Assembly: GCA_015222405.1 (NCBI GenBank)
Contig: JADFVG010000099.1
Span: 1 to 6,496 of the forward strand
Length of the DNA: 6,496 nt
Source: Chloroflexota bacterium
GTDB taxonomy: Bacteria; Chloroflexota; Dehalococcoidia; E44-bin15
Direction of reading: 5' to 3'
Below, piece after piece: positions 1 to 5,504 of this stretch; the stretch's first letter is position 1; each line of letters begins with the position of its first letter. The notes below the pieces were generated by a model that was not told the origin of the DNA, did no database searches, and saw only the letters and a program-made list of their open reading frames with translations. Both the position numbers and the translations under genes were made by a program.

Positions 1-69
1 GCATCGTTAAGGTTCCTGGAGGGAAAAACCCTGCCCGGTGTGGCAGTGCTTCAGGATAAGGAGGTCTGA
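1..69 (+). CDS. pgk: Phosphoglycerate kinase, C-terminal end (5' truncated by window)
   Basis: The window opens inside a reading frame that starts in phase at base 1 and stops at TGA 67-69, giving the last 22 residues of a protein. The tail contains ASLRFLEGKTLPGVAVL, which matches the end of phosphoglycerate kinase, where a GG(G)AS-x-EFLEGK-LPG segment closes the protein after the nucleotide-binding domain. The enzyme interconverts 1,3-bisphosphoglycerate and 3-phosphoglycerate with ADP/ATP in the cytoplasm. The next gene, a phosphoglycerate mutase, acts on its product, and tpiA follows, which supports the call. The final codons carry the Shine-Dalgarno sequence of apgM, and the stop overlaps the apgM start (TGATG), so translation of the two is probably coupled. 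Only the tail is visible, so the integrity of the rest cannot be judged. Confidence 0.85.
   Translation, partial: ASLRFLEGKTLPGVAVLQDKEV
58..64 (+). promoter_or_regulatory. Shine-Dalgarno sequence of apgM
   Basis: AAGGAGG, a full anti-16S match, lies inside the last codons of pgk and ends four bases before the ATG at 69. It fixes the apgM start. The same AAGGAGG with the same four-base spacing recurs in front of hflX, which makes it a useful internal reference for that gene's odd start. Confidence 0.85.
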
Positions 70-1274
70 TGCTCCCCCTTGACTGGATCAAGGATATTTC
101 TCGATCCACCCCGTCAAAGATCGTGCTCCTGGTCCTCGATGGCCTGGGGGGACTTCCCCATCCGCAAACGGGGAGGACGGAGCTGGAAACGGCCAACACC
201 CCCAACCTTGACCGCCTGGCAAAGGAGGGCATCTGTGGGCTAGTGGACACAGTCAACCCCGGGGTCACCCCCGGCAGCGCCCCCGGCCATCTCGCCCTCT
301 TCGGCTACGACCCACTGAAGTTCACCGTGGGGCGTGGGGTGTTAGAAGCCCTGGGCATAGATTTTGAACTTGAGGAGAGGGATGTTGCCGCCAGAGGGAA
401 CTTCTGCACCATGGACAATAGCGGTCTCATCACCGATCGCAGGGCGGGGCGTATCTCGAGCCAAAGATGTGCCGAATTAAGCCAGCTCCTGGATGGGCTT
501 AAAATAGACGATGTGGACATTTTGGTGTCGCCGGTAAAGGGGCACCGCTTTGTAGCGGTGTTTCGCGGGGAAGGCCTTGGGGACGAACTCAGCGACTCTG
601 ACCCACAGCGGGAAGGGATGTCACCTAAGGATGTTGTCCCCCTCTCTGCCGGAGCAGCCAAGACTGCCCATGTTGCCAACGAGTTCATTGCCAGGGCCAG
701 GACAATCCTGGCTGACCACCAACCGACAAATATGGTGCTCCTCAGGGGCTTCGCACGGTATCCCAGCTTTCCCCAGATGAGCGAGGTCTTCGGAGTGAAG
801 CCCGCTGCCATCGCCGCCTATCCCATGTACCGGGGGCTGGCCAAGGTGGTAGGCATGGAGGTTCTTGCTACCGGCGTTACCATTGATGAGGAGTTTGCCA
901 CCCTGACCCAACACTACGATAGCTACGACTTCTTCTTCATTCATGTCAAGGAGACGGATACGGCAGGCGAGGATGGCAATTTCGAGAGGAAGGCACGGGT
1001 TATCGAGGAGGTAGATGCCGCTTTGCCGAGGCTCACCGCCCTCAACCCGGATGTTATCATCGTAACCGCCGATCACTCGACACCAGCGCTGTTAAAAGGG
1101 CATAGTTGGCACCCGGTCCCTTTCCTTTTGCGCTCAGACTGGTGCCGCCCTGACCAGGTGACGGAGTTCTCGGAAAGGGCCTGCGGCTCCGGGTCTCTGG
1201 GAAGATTCCGTGGTACCCATATCATGCCTTTGGCTCTGGCAAATGCCCTCAAGCTGGGAAAATTTGGTGCCTAG
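69..1274 (+). CDS. apgM: Cofactor-independent phosphoglycerate mutase, archaeal type (ApgM)
   Basis: This 401-residue protein interconverts 3-phosphoglycerate and 2-phosphoglycerate without 2,3-bisphosphoglycerate. It belongs to the alkaline-phosphatase superfamily of metal-dependent enzymes. The N-terminus has the metal-binding strand LLVLDGLGG (Asp24), followed by ELETANTPNLDRLA. The motif TPGSAPGHLALFGYDP (67-82) holds Ser70, the likely phosphorylated nucleophile. Near the C-terminus, KETDTAGEDGNFE (294-306), TADHSTP (Asp335-His336) and GHSWHPVP (344-351) supply the remaining metal ligands. The length is normal for the family (about 400) and shorter than the roughly 510-residue bacterial GpmI type. 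The start is set by the AAGGAGG at 58-64 and overlaps the pgk stop by one base. It sits between pgk and tpiA, as expected for a glycolytic operon. Family membership is clear; metal-ligand assignments are by analogy. Confidence 0.95.
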   Translation: MLPLDWIKDISRSTPSKIVLLVLDGLGGLPHPQTGRTELETANTPNLDRLAKEGICGLVDTVNPGVTPGSAPGHLALFGYDPLKFTVGRGVLEALGIDFELEERDVAARGNFCTMDNSGLITDRRAGRISSQRCAELSQLLDGLKIDDVDILVSPVKGHRFVAVFRGEGLGDELSDSDPQREGMSPKDVVPLSAGAAKTAHVANEFIARARTILADHQPTNMVLLRGFARYPSFPQMSEVFGVKPAAIAAYPMYRGLAKVVGMEVLATGVTIDEEFATLTQHYDSYDFFFIHVKETDTAGEDGNFERKARVIEEVDAALPRLTALNPDVIIVTADHSTPALLKGHSWHPVPFLLRSDWCRPDQVTEFSERACGSGSLGRFRGTHIMPLALANALKLGKFGA

Positions 1275-1281
1275 GAGAGCT

Positions 1282-2046
1282 ATGAGAACACCGTTTGTCG
1301 CTGGCAACTGGAAGATGAATACCACCGTGGCCCAAGCCTCAGTCCTGGTAAGGGAGATGAAGGAGAGGCTGGACCGAATAGAGGGTGTGGAGAAGGTGCT
1401 TTGCCCCCCATTCATTTCTCTGACCGTAATTGGGGAGCTTCTGCGAGGGACATCGATCAAGGTCGGGGCGCAAAATATGTACTTCGAGGAGAAGGGCGCC
1501 TATACCGGCGAGGTCTCGCCGCAGATGCTTTCTGAGCTCTGCGATTTTGTTATTCTAGGTCACTCCGAGCGCAGACAATACTTCGGCGAGACCGACGAGG
1601 TGGTCAATAAGAAGGTCGGCGCGGCGCTGAAGAGCGGACTGAGCCCCATCCTTTGCGTTGGCGAGAGGCTGGAGGAAAAAGAGGCGGGGAATACCGATGA
1701 GGTGGTTACCAGGCAGGTGAGAGCAGCTCTTCGTGGCATCGAGTCGCCTCAGGGATTGGTCATTGCCTATGAGCCGATTTGGGCTATCGGCACCGGGAGG
1801 GCGGCAACCCCCCATGAGTCCAACGATACCATCGGACTGCTTCGCCGCACCGTGGCCCAGCTATATGGCAAAGATTTCGCCCACGGGGTGCGCATCCTCT
1901 ACGGCGGCAGCGTGACCGCCTCCAATATCGCTGGCTTTATGGAACAGCCGGAGATCGACGGCGCGCTGGTGGGAGGAGCAAGCCTCCAGGCTGAGGAATT
2001 CCTGAGCATCGTGGAGAGGTCAGCAGCGGTCAAAAAAGCGAAATGA
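1282..2046 (+). CDS. tpiA: Triosephosphate isomerase
   Basis: This 254-residue TIM-barrel enzyme interconverts dihydroxyacetone phosphate and glyceraldehyde 3-phosphate. All landmarks are present: the N-terminal FVAGNWKMN (Asn9, Lys11), the electrophile His94 in ILGHSERR, the catalytic base Glu164 in AYEPIWAIGTG with the mobile loop that follows, and phosphate-binding YGGSV (207-211) and GALVGGASL (227-235). The frame is open back to ATG 1210, but that would add 24 residues read from the end of apgM. The start at 1282 is preferred because GGAG (1274-1277) lies four bases upstream and because the family starts just before this motif. It begins seven bases after apgM and overlaps miaA by four bases (ATGA). 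Length is normal and nothing looks damaged. Confidence 0.97.
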   Translation: MRTPFVAGNWKMNTTVAQASVLVREMKERLDRIEGVEKVLCPPFISLTVIGELLRGTSIKVGAQNMYFEEKGAYTGEVSPQMLSELCDFVILGHSERRQYFGETDEVVNKKVGAALKSGLSPILCVGERLEEKEAGNTDEVVTRQVRAALRGIESPQGLVIAYEPIWAIGTGRAATPHESNDTIGLLRRTVAQLYGKDFAHGVRILYGGSVTASNIAGFMEQPEIDGALVGGASLQAEEFLSIVERSAAVKKAK

Positions 2047-2960
2047 GCCAACTTGTTGCTATCGTGGGGCCTACAGCCATAGGCAAGAGCAAGCTGGCAA
2101 TTCGGCTGGCACAAACTTTTGATGGCGAGATTGTAAGCGCCGACAGTCGTCAGGTCTATCGCTATATGGACATCGGCACAGCAAAGCCCAGCCCTGAGGA
2201 GCGTGCCCTTGTCCCCCACCATCTCATCGATGTGGTTGAGCCCGACGAGGATTTCACCCTCGCCATTTATCAGGATATGGCACGTCAGGCAATTGAGGCC
2301 ATCCAGAGGCGAGGTAAGCAGGCACTCCTGGTCGGCGGCAGCGGACTTTATGTGCAGGCAGTAATAGGGGGCTGGCGCATCCCCCGGGTTGCCCCCGATC
2401 CCGAACTCAGGCACAACCTGGAGGAGAGAGCGGCAAGGGAAGGCTATATGGCGCTTTATGAGGAGCTAAAGCAGGTGGATCCCGCTGCGGCAAAGAGGAT
2501 CGACCCCCGCAATACTCGGCGCCTGATCCGCGCTCTCGAGGTGTGCCAAATCAGCGGAATGCCTTTCTCCCAGCTCCAGCGAAGCTCGCCCTCTTTTCGA
2601 ACTTTGGTGGTCGGATTGACAACGGAAAGGGCTGATCTTTATCGCAGGATTGATTCTCGAATTGATGGTATGATGGAGCGGGGCCTGGTCCAGGAGGCGG
2701 AGGGGCTGATAAAGAAAGGCTATAGTCTTGACCTGCCCTCGATGTCCGGGATAGGCTACAAGCAGATCGGGCTCTATCTTCAGGGGCAGATCGACCTGCC
2801 CCAAGCGGTGCAGCAGATAAAGTTCGAGACCCACCGCTTCGCCCGCCACCAATACGCCTGGTTCCGCCCCAAGGATGAGAGGATTCACTGGTTTGACATG
2901 AGGGATAAGATGGAGGAGCCGATTCAGAGCCTGATTAAAGGATTTGTAGCCGGGATGTAG
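2043..2960 (+). CDS. miaA: tRNA dimethylallyltransferase
   Basis: This 305-residue enzyme transfers a dimethylallyl group from dimethylallyl diphosphate to N6 of adenosine 37 in tRNAs that read codons starting with U, the first step to ms2i6A and related modifications. The P-loop GPTAIGKS spans residues 9-16. Next come SADSRQVYRYMDIGTAKP (32-49), with the likely catalytic Asp34, then PHHLIDVV and the LLVGGSGLYV block. RIDPRNTRRLIRALEV and GIGYKQ belong to the catalytic and tRNA-binding core, and the tail has the family's THRFARHQYAWFR segment. Length matches the family (about 300-315). The ATG overlaps the tpiA stop (ATGA) and there is no good Shine-Dalgarno sequence in the usual place, so initiation probably depends on ribosomes finishing tpiA. 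Confidence 0.97.
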   Translation: MSQLVAIVGPTAIGKSKLAIRLAQTFDGEIVSADSRQVYRYMDIGTAKPSPEERALVPHHLIDVVEPDEDFTLAIYQDMARQAIEAIQRRGKQALLVGGSGLYVQAVIGGWRIPRVAPDPELRHNLEERAAREGYMALYEELKQVDPAAAKRIDPRNTRRLIRALEVCQISGMPFSQLQRSSPSFRTLVVGLTTERADLYRRIDSRIDGMMERGLVQEAEGLIKKGYSLDLPSMSGIGYKQIGLYLQGQIDLPQAVQQIKFETHRFARHQYAWFRPKDERIHWFDMRDKMEEPIQSLIKGFVAGM

Positions 2961-2969
2961 GACGAAAAA

Positions 2970-3794
2970 ATGAAATTCGCTAAGATGCAGGCTACAGGTA
3001 ACGATTTCATAGTGGTAGATGCCCACGATATGGAACGGGACTGGTCTCGCCTGGCTAAGGCCATGTGCCAGCGTCACTTCGGCGTCGGCGCCGATGGCCT
3101 CATCCTTTTTCTTCCTTCAAAAAGCGCAGATTTATGTATGCGCATATTTAATCCCGATGGCTCGGAGGCAGAGGCATGCGCCAATGGGCTCAGATGCCTG
3201 GCTAGATATGCCGTAGAAATGGGGACAGCAGATGTTGGCCGGGAGCTTGCGGTGGAAACGATGGCGGGGATAAGAAAGGTGCGCCCCCTCGCCGGCGGGT
3301 CAGAGGTAGGCATGGGGGTGCCACGGCTGAAGGCTGAGGAAATTCCTATGCTGGTCGAAGGGCAAGTTGACATAATATTAGACTATCCGGTCACGGTTAA
3401 GGGCGAAAAACTCCTTCTGACCTGTCTCTCATTGGGCAATCCCCACGCTGTATGCTTCCCAGAAGAGGCGGTGGAAAACTTCCCCCTCTCCGAGCTGGGG
3501 CCAATTGTGGAAAGCCAACCCATTTTCCCTAATAGGGTGAACTTTGAGGTGGCAAATGTTCTGGGGCGAAAAAAGGTGAAGGTCAGGGTCTGGGAGCGAG
3601 GGGTAGGGGAGACCCTTTCCTGCGGCACTGGTGCCTGCGCTGTGGCTGTTGCCGCCCGACTTCATGGCCAGGTGGACAATCATGTTGATATAATATTGCC
3701 TGGTGGAACGCTCACCGTGGATTGGGATGGAGTGGGGGAGGTGGTGTTGAGCGGACCTGCGGAGCTGGTATTTTGGGGCGAGTGGCCTGACTAG
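2970..3794 (+). CDS. dapF: Diaminopimelate epimerase
   Basis: This 274-residue, PLP-independent epimerase converts LL-diaminopimelate to meso-diaminopimelate, the precursor of lysine and, where present, of peptidoglycan cross-links. The N-terminal KMQATGNDFIVVD (5-17) provides the substrate-binding Asn11. The two catalytic cysteines of the two-base mechanism are Cys70 in NPDGSEAEACANGLRC and Cys218 in ETLSCGTGACAVA. The protein shows the usual pseudo-symmetric two-half layout and normal length. One small oddity is Ala71 after the first cysteine, where the family commonly has Gly (CGNG). The gene starts nine bases after miaA; AGGA at 2959-2962 is a modest ribosome-binding site. The downstream dapL makes its substrate, so the two act in consecutive steps. 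Confidence 0.97.
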   Translation: MKFAKMQATGNDFIVVDAHDMERDWSRLAKAMCQRHFGVGADGLILFLPSKSADLCMRIFNPDGSEAEACANGLRCLARYAVEMGTADVGRELAVETMAGIRKVRPLAGGSEVGMGVPRLKAEEIPMLVEGQVDIILDYPVTVKGEKLLLTCLSLGNPHAVCFPEEAVENFPLSELGPIVESQPIFPNRVNFEVANVLGRKKVKVRVWERGVGETLSCGTGACAVAVAARLHGQVDNHVDIILPGGTLTVDWDGVGEVVLSGPAELVFWGEWPD

Positions 3795-3797
3795 AGA

Positions 3798-3827
3798 TAG
3801 ACATAACAAGGTCAGGTAATTTAAAAT
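3798..3827 (+). promoter_or_regulatory. Candidate sigma-70-type promoter between dapF and the pentapeptide gene
   Basis: In the 51-base gap, the largest in the window, TAGACA (3798-3803) and TAAAAT (3822-3827) each match the -35 and -10 consensus at five of six positions. An 18-base spacer separates them, in a noticeably AT-rich patch. Transcription would begin around 3833-3836, almost on top of the Shine-Dalgarno sequence at 3833-3840, giving a very short leader. That makes the site plausible but not comfortable, and a chance match in AT-rich DNA is possible. If real, it would drive the pentapeptide gene, dapL and hflX separately from the glycolytic genes. Confidence 0.35.
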
Positions 3828-3832
3828 ATGTT

Positions 3833-3840
3833 GGAGGAAG
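3833..3840 (+). promoter_or_regulatory. Shine-Dalgarno sequence deciding the pentapeptide gene start
   Basis: GGAGGAAG lies five bases before ATG 3846. The frame also has an ATG at 3828, but that codon lies upstream of this site and has no ribosome-binding site of its own, so 3846 is the better start. Confidence 0.75.
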
Positions 3841-3845
3841 TTAGA

Positions 3846-4274
3846 ATGAGTGAAACTGAAGGCAAAAACCTGGCTGGCGCAAACATGCCCAGCGCCGATC
3901 TCAGAGGAGAGATGCTGAGCGGTGCCAATCTATCGGATGCATTTCTGATGCAGGCCGACATGCTGAATTGCGACCTCAGCGGGGCGAACTTGAAAAATGC
4001 TATCTTAAACGGCGCCGATATGACCGACGCCGACCTATCAGGTGCCAGTCTGGTGGGTGCTGATTTGACCCGGGCAAGACTAAGGGGCGCCGATTTCAGT
4101 GGCGCCGATCTAACAGGCGCAAAATTGGCCCAAACTGACCTCCAGGGGGCGAACTTTCGCGGAGCAAAAATAGACGTCGAGAATTTCGACATCTCAGGTG
4201 CCAGAGCGTGGCAGGATGCGAGCTGGGATGAGCCTGTGCTGGAGGCTCTGAAGGCCAAATTTGGCTCCAAATAA
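3846..4274 (+). CDS. Pentapeptide-repeat protein of unknown function
   Basis: This predicted 142-residue protein consists almost entirely of A(D/N)LXX repeats. About 22 consecutive pentads run without interruption from Lys7 to about Ile116, for example ADLRG, ANLSD, ADMTD, ADLSG, ADFSG and ADLTG. This should fold as a right-handed quadrilateral beta-helix of five to six coils. A short non-repeat tail (117-142, with AWQDASWDEPVLEALKAKFG) looks partly helical and may cap the helix or form a dimer. No signal peptide or membrane segment is visible, so it is probably cytoplasmic. I count about 21 acidic and 13 basic residues, a net acidic protein. Some pentapeptide proteins (MfpA, Qnr) mimic DNA and bind gyrase, but this one is short and nothing here assigns that role. 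It lies between dapF and dapL. The start at 3846 follows the Shine-Dalgarno sequence; starting at 3828 would add six residues. Confidence 0.9.
   Translation: MSETEGKNLAGANMPSADLRGEMLSGANLSDAFLMQADMLNCDLSGANLKNAILNGADMTDADLSGASLVGADLTRARLRGADFSGADLTGAKLAQTDLQGANFRGAKIDVENFDISGARAWQDASWDEPVLEALKAKFGSK
3864..4193 (+). repeat. Tandem 15-bp degenerate repeats encoding about 22 pentapeptides
   Basis: The pentad pattern of the protein shows at DNA level as a 15-base periodicity. GCGCCGAT recurs at the Ala-Asp positions of several units (for example near 3892, 4013, 4086 and 4101), and GGTGCC or GGCGC recur at Gly-Ala. Copies are diverged, which points to old duplication held by selection on the fold, not recent expansion. 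Confidence 0.8.
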
Positions 4275-4305
4275 TAATATTTGAAATCTTACTTGAGGTC
4301 GAAAA

Positions 4306-5487
4306 ATGCGGATGGCGAAGCGCATCGATGAATTACCCCCTTACCTCTTCGTCGGCATCTCAAAGAAGATCGCTGAGAAGCAGGCAAAGGGTGAGGATGT
4401 GATCAACCTGGCTGTTGGCGACCCTGACATCCCTACCCCCCGCCACATCATCGAGCGCCTTTGCCAGGCAGCCCAGGACCCGGCAAACCATCGCTATCCT
4501 GAGTCGGAGGGGCTGCCCGATTTCCGGCGAGCCATCGCTGAGTGGTATGAGAAAAGATTTGAGGTCACTCTTGATCCCGATCAGGAGGTCTTACCCCTCA
4601 TCGGCGCTAAGGAGGGCATCGGGCATATTGCCCTTTGTTTCATCGACCCCGGCGATATCGCCCTGGTGCCCGACCCGGCATATCCTGTTTTCTCCATAGG
4701 GACCATGTTCGCCGGTGGCTCTTCGTACTATATGCCGCTCACTGAGGAGAACGATTTTTTGCCCGACCTGGATCGCATACCGCAAGATATTGCGCGAAAG
4801 GCGAAAATGCTATGGCTAAACTATCCCAATAACCCCACGGCAGCAGTAGCTGAGCTGGATTTCTTTGACCGCGTGGTCGCCTTTGCTCAGAAGCATGACC
4901 TCGCTGTTTGCCATGACGGTCCCTATACCGAAGTTGCCTTTGATGGCTACCGACCGCCGAGCTTCATGCAGACACCAGGAGCCAAGGATGTTGGAGTGGA
5001 ATTTCACTCCCTGTCCAAGAGCTACAACATGACCGGGTGGCGCGTCGGAATGGTGGTGGGAAATGCCCGGGCAATTGATGCCCTGAGGAGGGTGAAGTCC
5101 AACCTCGATTCAGGTATCCCTCAGGCGATCCAGCATGCTGCCATCGAGGCTCTCAGAGGACCTCAGGACTGCATCGAGGATCATAACACCTTATACCAGC
5201 GTCGCCGCGACCTGCTGCTCAAGACCCTGAGCCAAATGGGGCTTAAGGCCAAGCCGCCACGGGCCGGCCTATATATCTGGGCCAGGATTCCTGCGGGTTA
5301 CACCTCGCTAGATTTTGCCACCACGTTGCTTGAGGAAGCTGGGGTTGTGGTAATCCCCGGCACCGGTTATGGGAAATACGGGGAGGGCTATATTCGCATC
5401 TCGCTGACCGTCCCCGATGACCGCCTCGAGGAAGCGGTGGCCCGACTTTCTAGATGGCATGCCTCAAAAGGGGACAAAGGTTCTTGA
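4306..5487 (+). CDS. dapL: LL-diaminopimelate aminotransferase
   Basis: This 393-residue PLP enzyme of fold type I is predicted to convert tetrahydrodipicolinate plus glutamate directly to LL-diaminopimelate, bypassing the succinylase or acetylase steps of the classical lysine route. Motifs include INLAVGDPDIPTP (33-45), NYPNNPT with Asn176, CHDGPYTEVAF with Asp204 and Tyr207 (PLP ring contacts), SLSKSYNMTGWRVGM with the Schiff-base Lys238, and YIRISL with the carboxylate-binding Arg364. Length is normal for class I aminotransferases. These motifs alone do not separate DapL from related alanine or aspartate aminotransferases. The specific call rests on the overall DapL-like style (DELPPYLF start, HDGPYTEVAFDGY) and on proximity to dapF. 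GAGG at 4295-4298 is the ribosome-binding site, 7 bases before the ATG. The gene starts 31 bases after the pentapeptide gene and ends 14 bases before the hflX start. Confidence 0.88.
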   Translation: MRMAKRIDELPPYLFVGISKKIAEKQAKGEDVINLAVGDPDIPTPRHIIERLCQAAQDPANHRYPESEGLPDFRRAIAEWYEKRFEVTLDPDQEVLPLIGAKEGIGHIALCFIDPGDIALVPDPAYPVFSIGTMFAGGSSYYMPLTEENDFLPDLDRIPQDIARKAKMLWLNYPNNPTAAVAELDFFDRVVAFAQKHDLAVCHDGPYTEVAFDGYRPPSFMQTPGAKDVGVEFHSLSKSYNMTGWRVGMVVGNARAIDALRRVKSNLDSGIPQAIQHAAIEALRGPQDCIEDHNTLYQRRRDLLLKTLSQMGLKAKPPRAGLYIWARIPAGYTSLDFATTLLEEAGVVVIPGTGYGKYGEGYIRISLTVPDDRLEEAVARLSRWHASKGDKGS

Positions 5488-5490
5488 CAT

Positions 5491-5504
5491 AAGGAGGAGC
5501 TATC
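5491..5504 (+). promoter_or_regulatory. Strong Shine-Dalgarno sequence followed by an ATC in start position (hflX)
   Basis: AAGGAGG (5491-5497) is followed by AGCT and then ATC (5502-5504), which is in frame with hflX. The spacing equals that of apgM (AAGGAGG, four bases, ATG), and the context GGAG-AGCT-AT is nearly the same as in front of tpiA (GGAG-AGCT-ATG, 1274-1284). An in-frame TAA at 5490-5492 limits the gene upstream. The site therefore marks the true start region even though the codon is not a standard one. Confidence 0.75.

Noticed and set aside
1210..1281. An upstream ATG that would extend tpiA by 24 residues into apgM.
   Set aside because: The extension is apgM read in another frame, and the triosephosphate isomerase family begins just before the GNWKMN motif. 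ATG 1282 has its own Shine-Dalgarno sequence.
1899..2414. A 171-codon open frame on the - strand across the tpiA/miaA junction.
   Set aside because: It lies opposite two well-conserved genes, spans their boundary and has no recognisable motif. The same holds for the other - strand frames, such as 305-811, 621-1076 and 2466-3077.
3821..4270. A 149-codon open frame on the - strand covering the whole pentapeptide gene, with its own repeating SAP/FAP pattern.
   Set aside because: The repetition is the mirror of the pentapeptide repeats on the + strand. The protein resembles no family, while the + strand frame has a clear fold signature and a Shine-Dalgarno sequence.
4275..4305. The AT-rich gap before dapL as a promoter or terminator.
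   Set aside because: TAATAT-like sequence is present, but I could find no -35 partner at suitable spacing and no hairpin with a T-run.
5484..5489. A perfect TTGACA at the end of dapL, as a possible -35 box for hflX.
   Set aside because: No -10-like hexamer lies 16-18 bases downstream, and transcription starting beyond such a site would omit the hflX ribosome-binding site. It overlaps the dapL stop codon and looks like chance.
5488..5501. A frameshift or lost segment between dapL and hflX as an explanation for the missing hflX ATG.
   Set aside because: The frame is intact from the Shine-Dalgarno sequence onward, no ATG lies in any frame between dapL and the conserved N-terminus, and the ribosome-binding geometry is normal. 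A substitution or true ATC start fits better than an indel.
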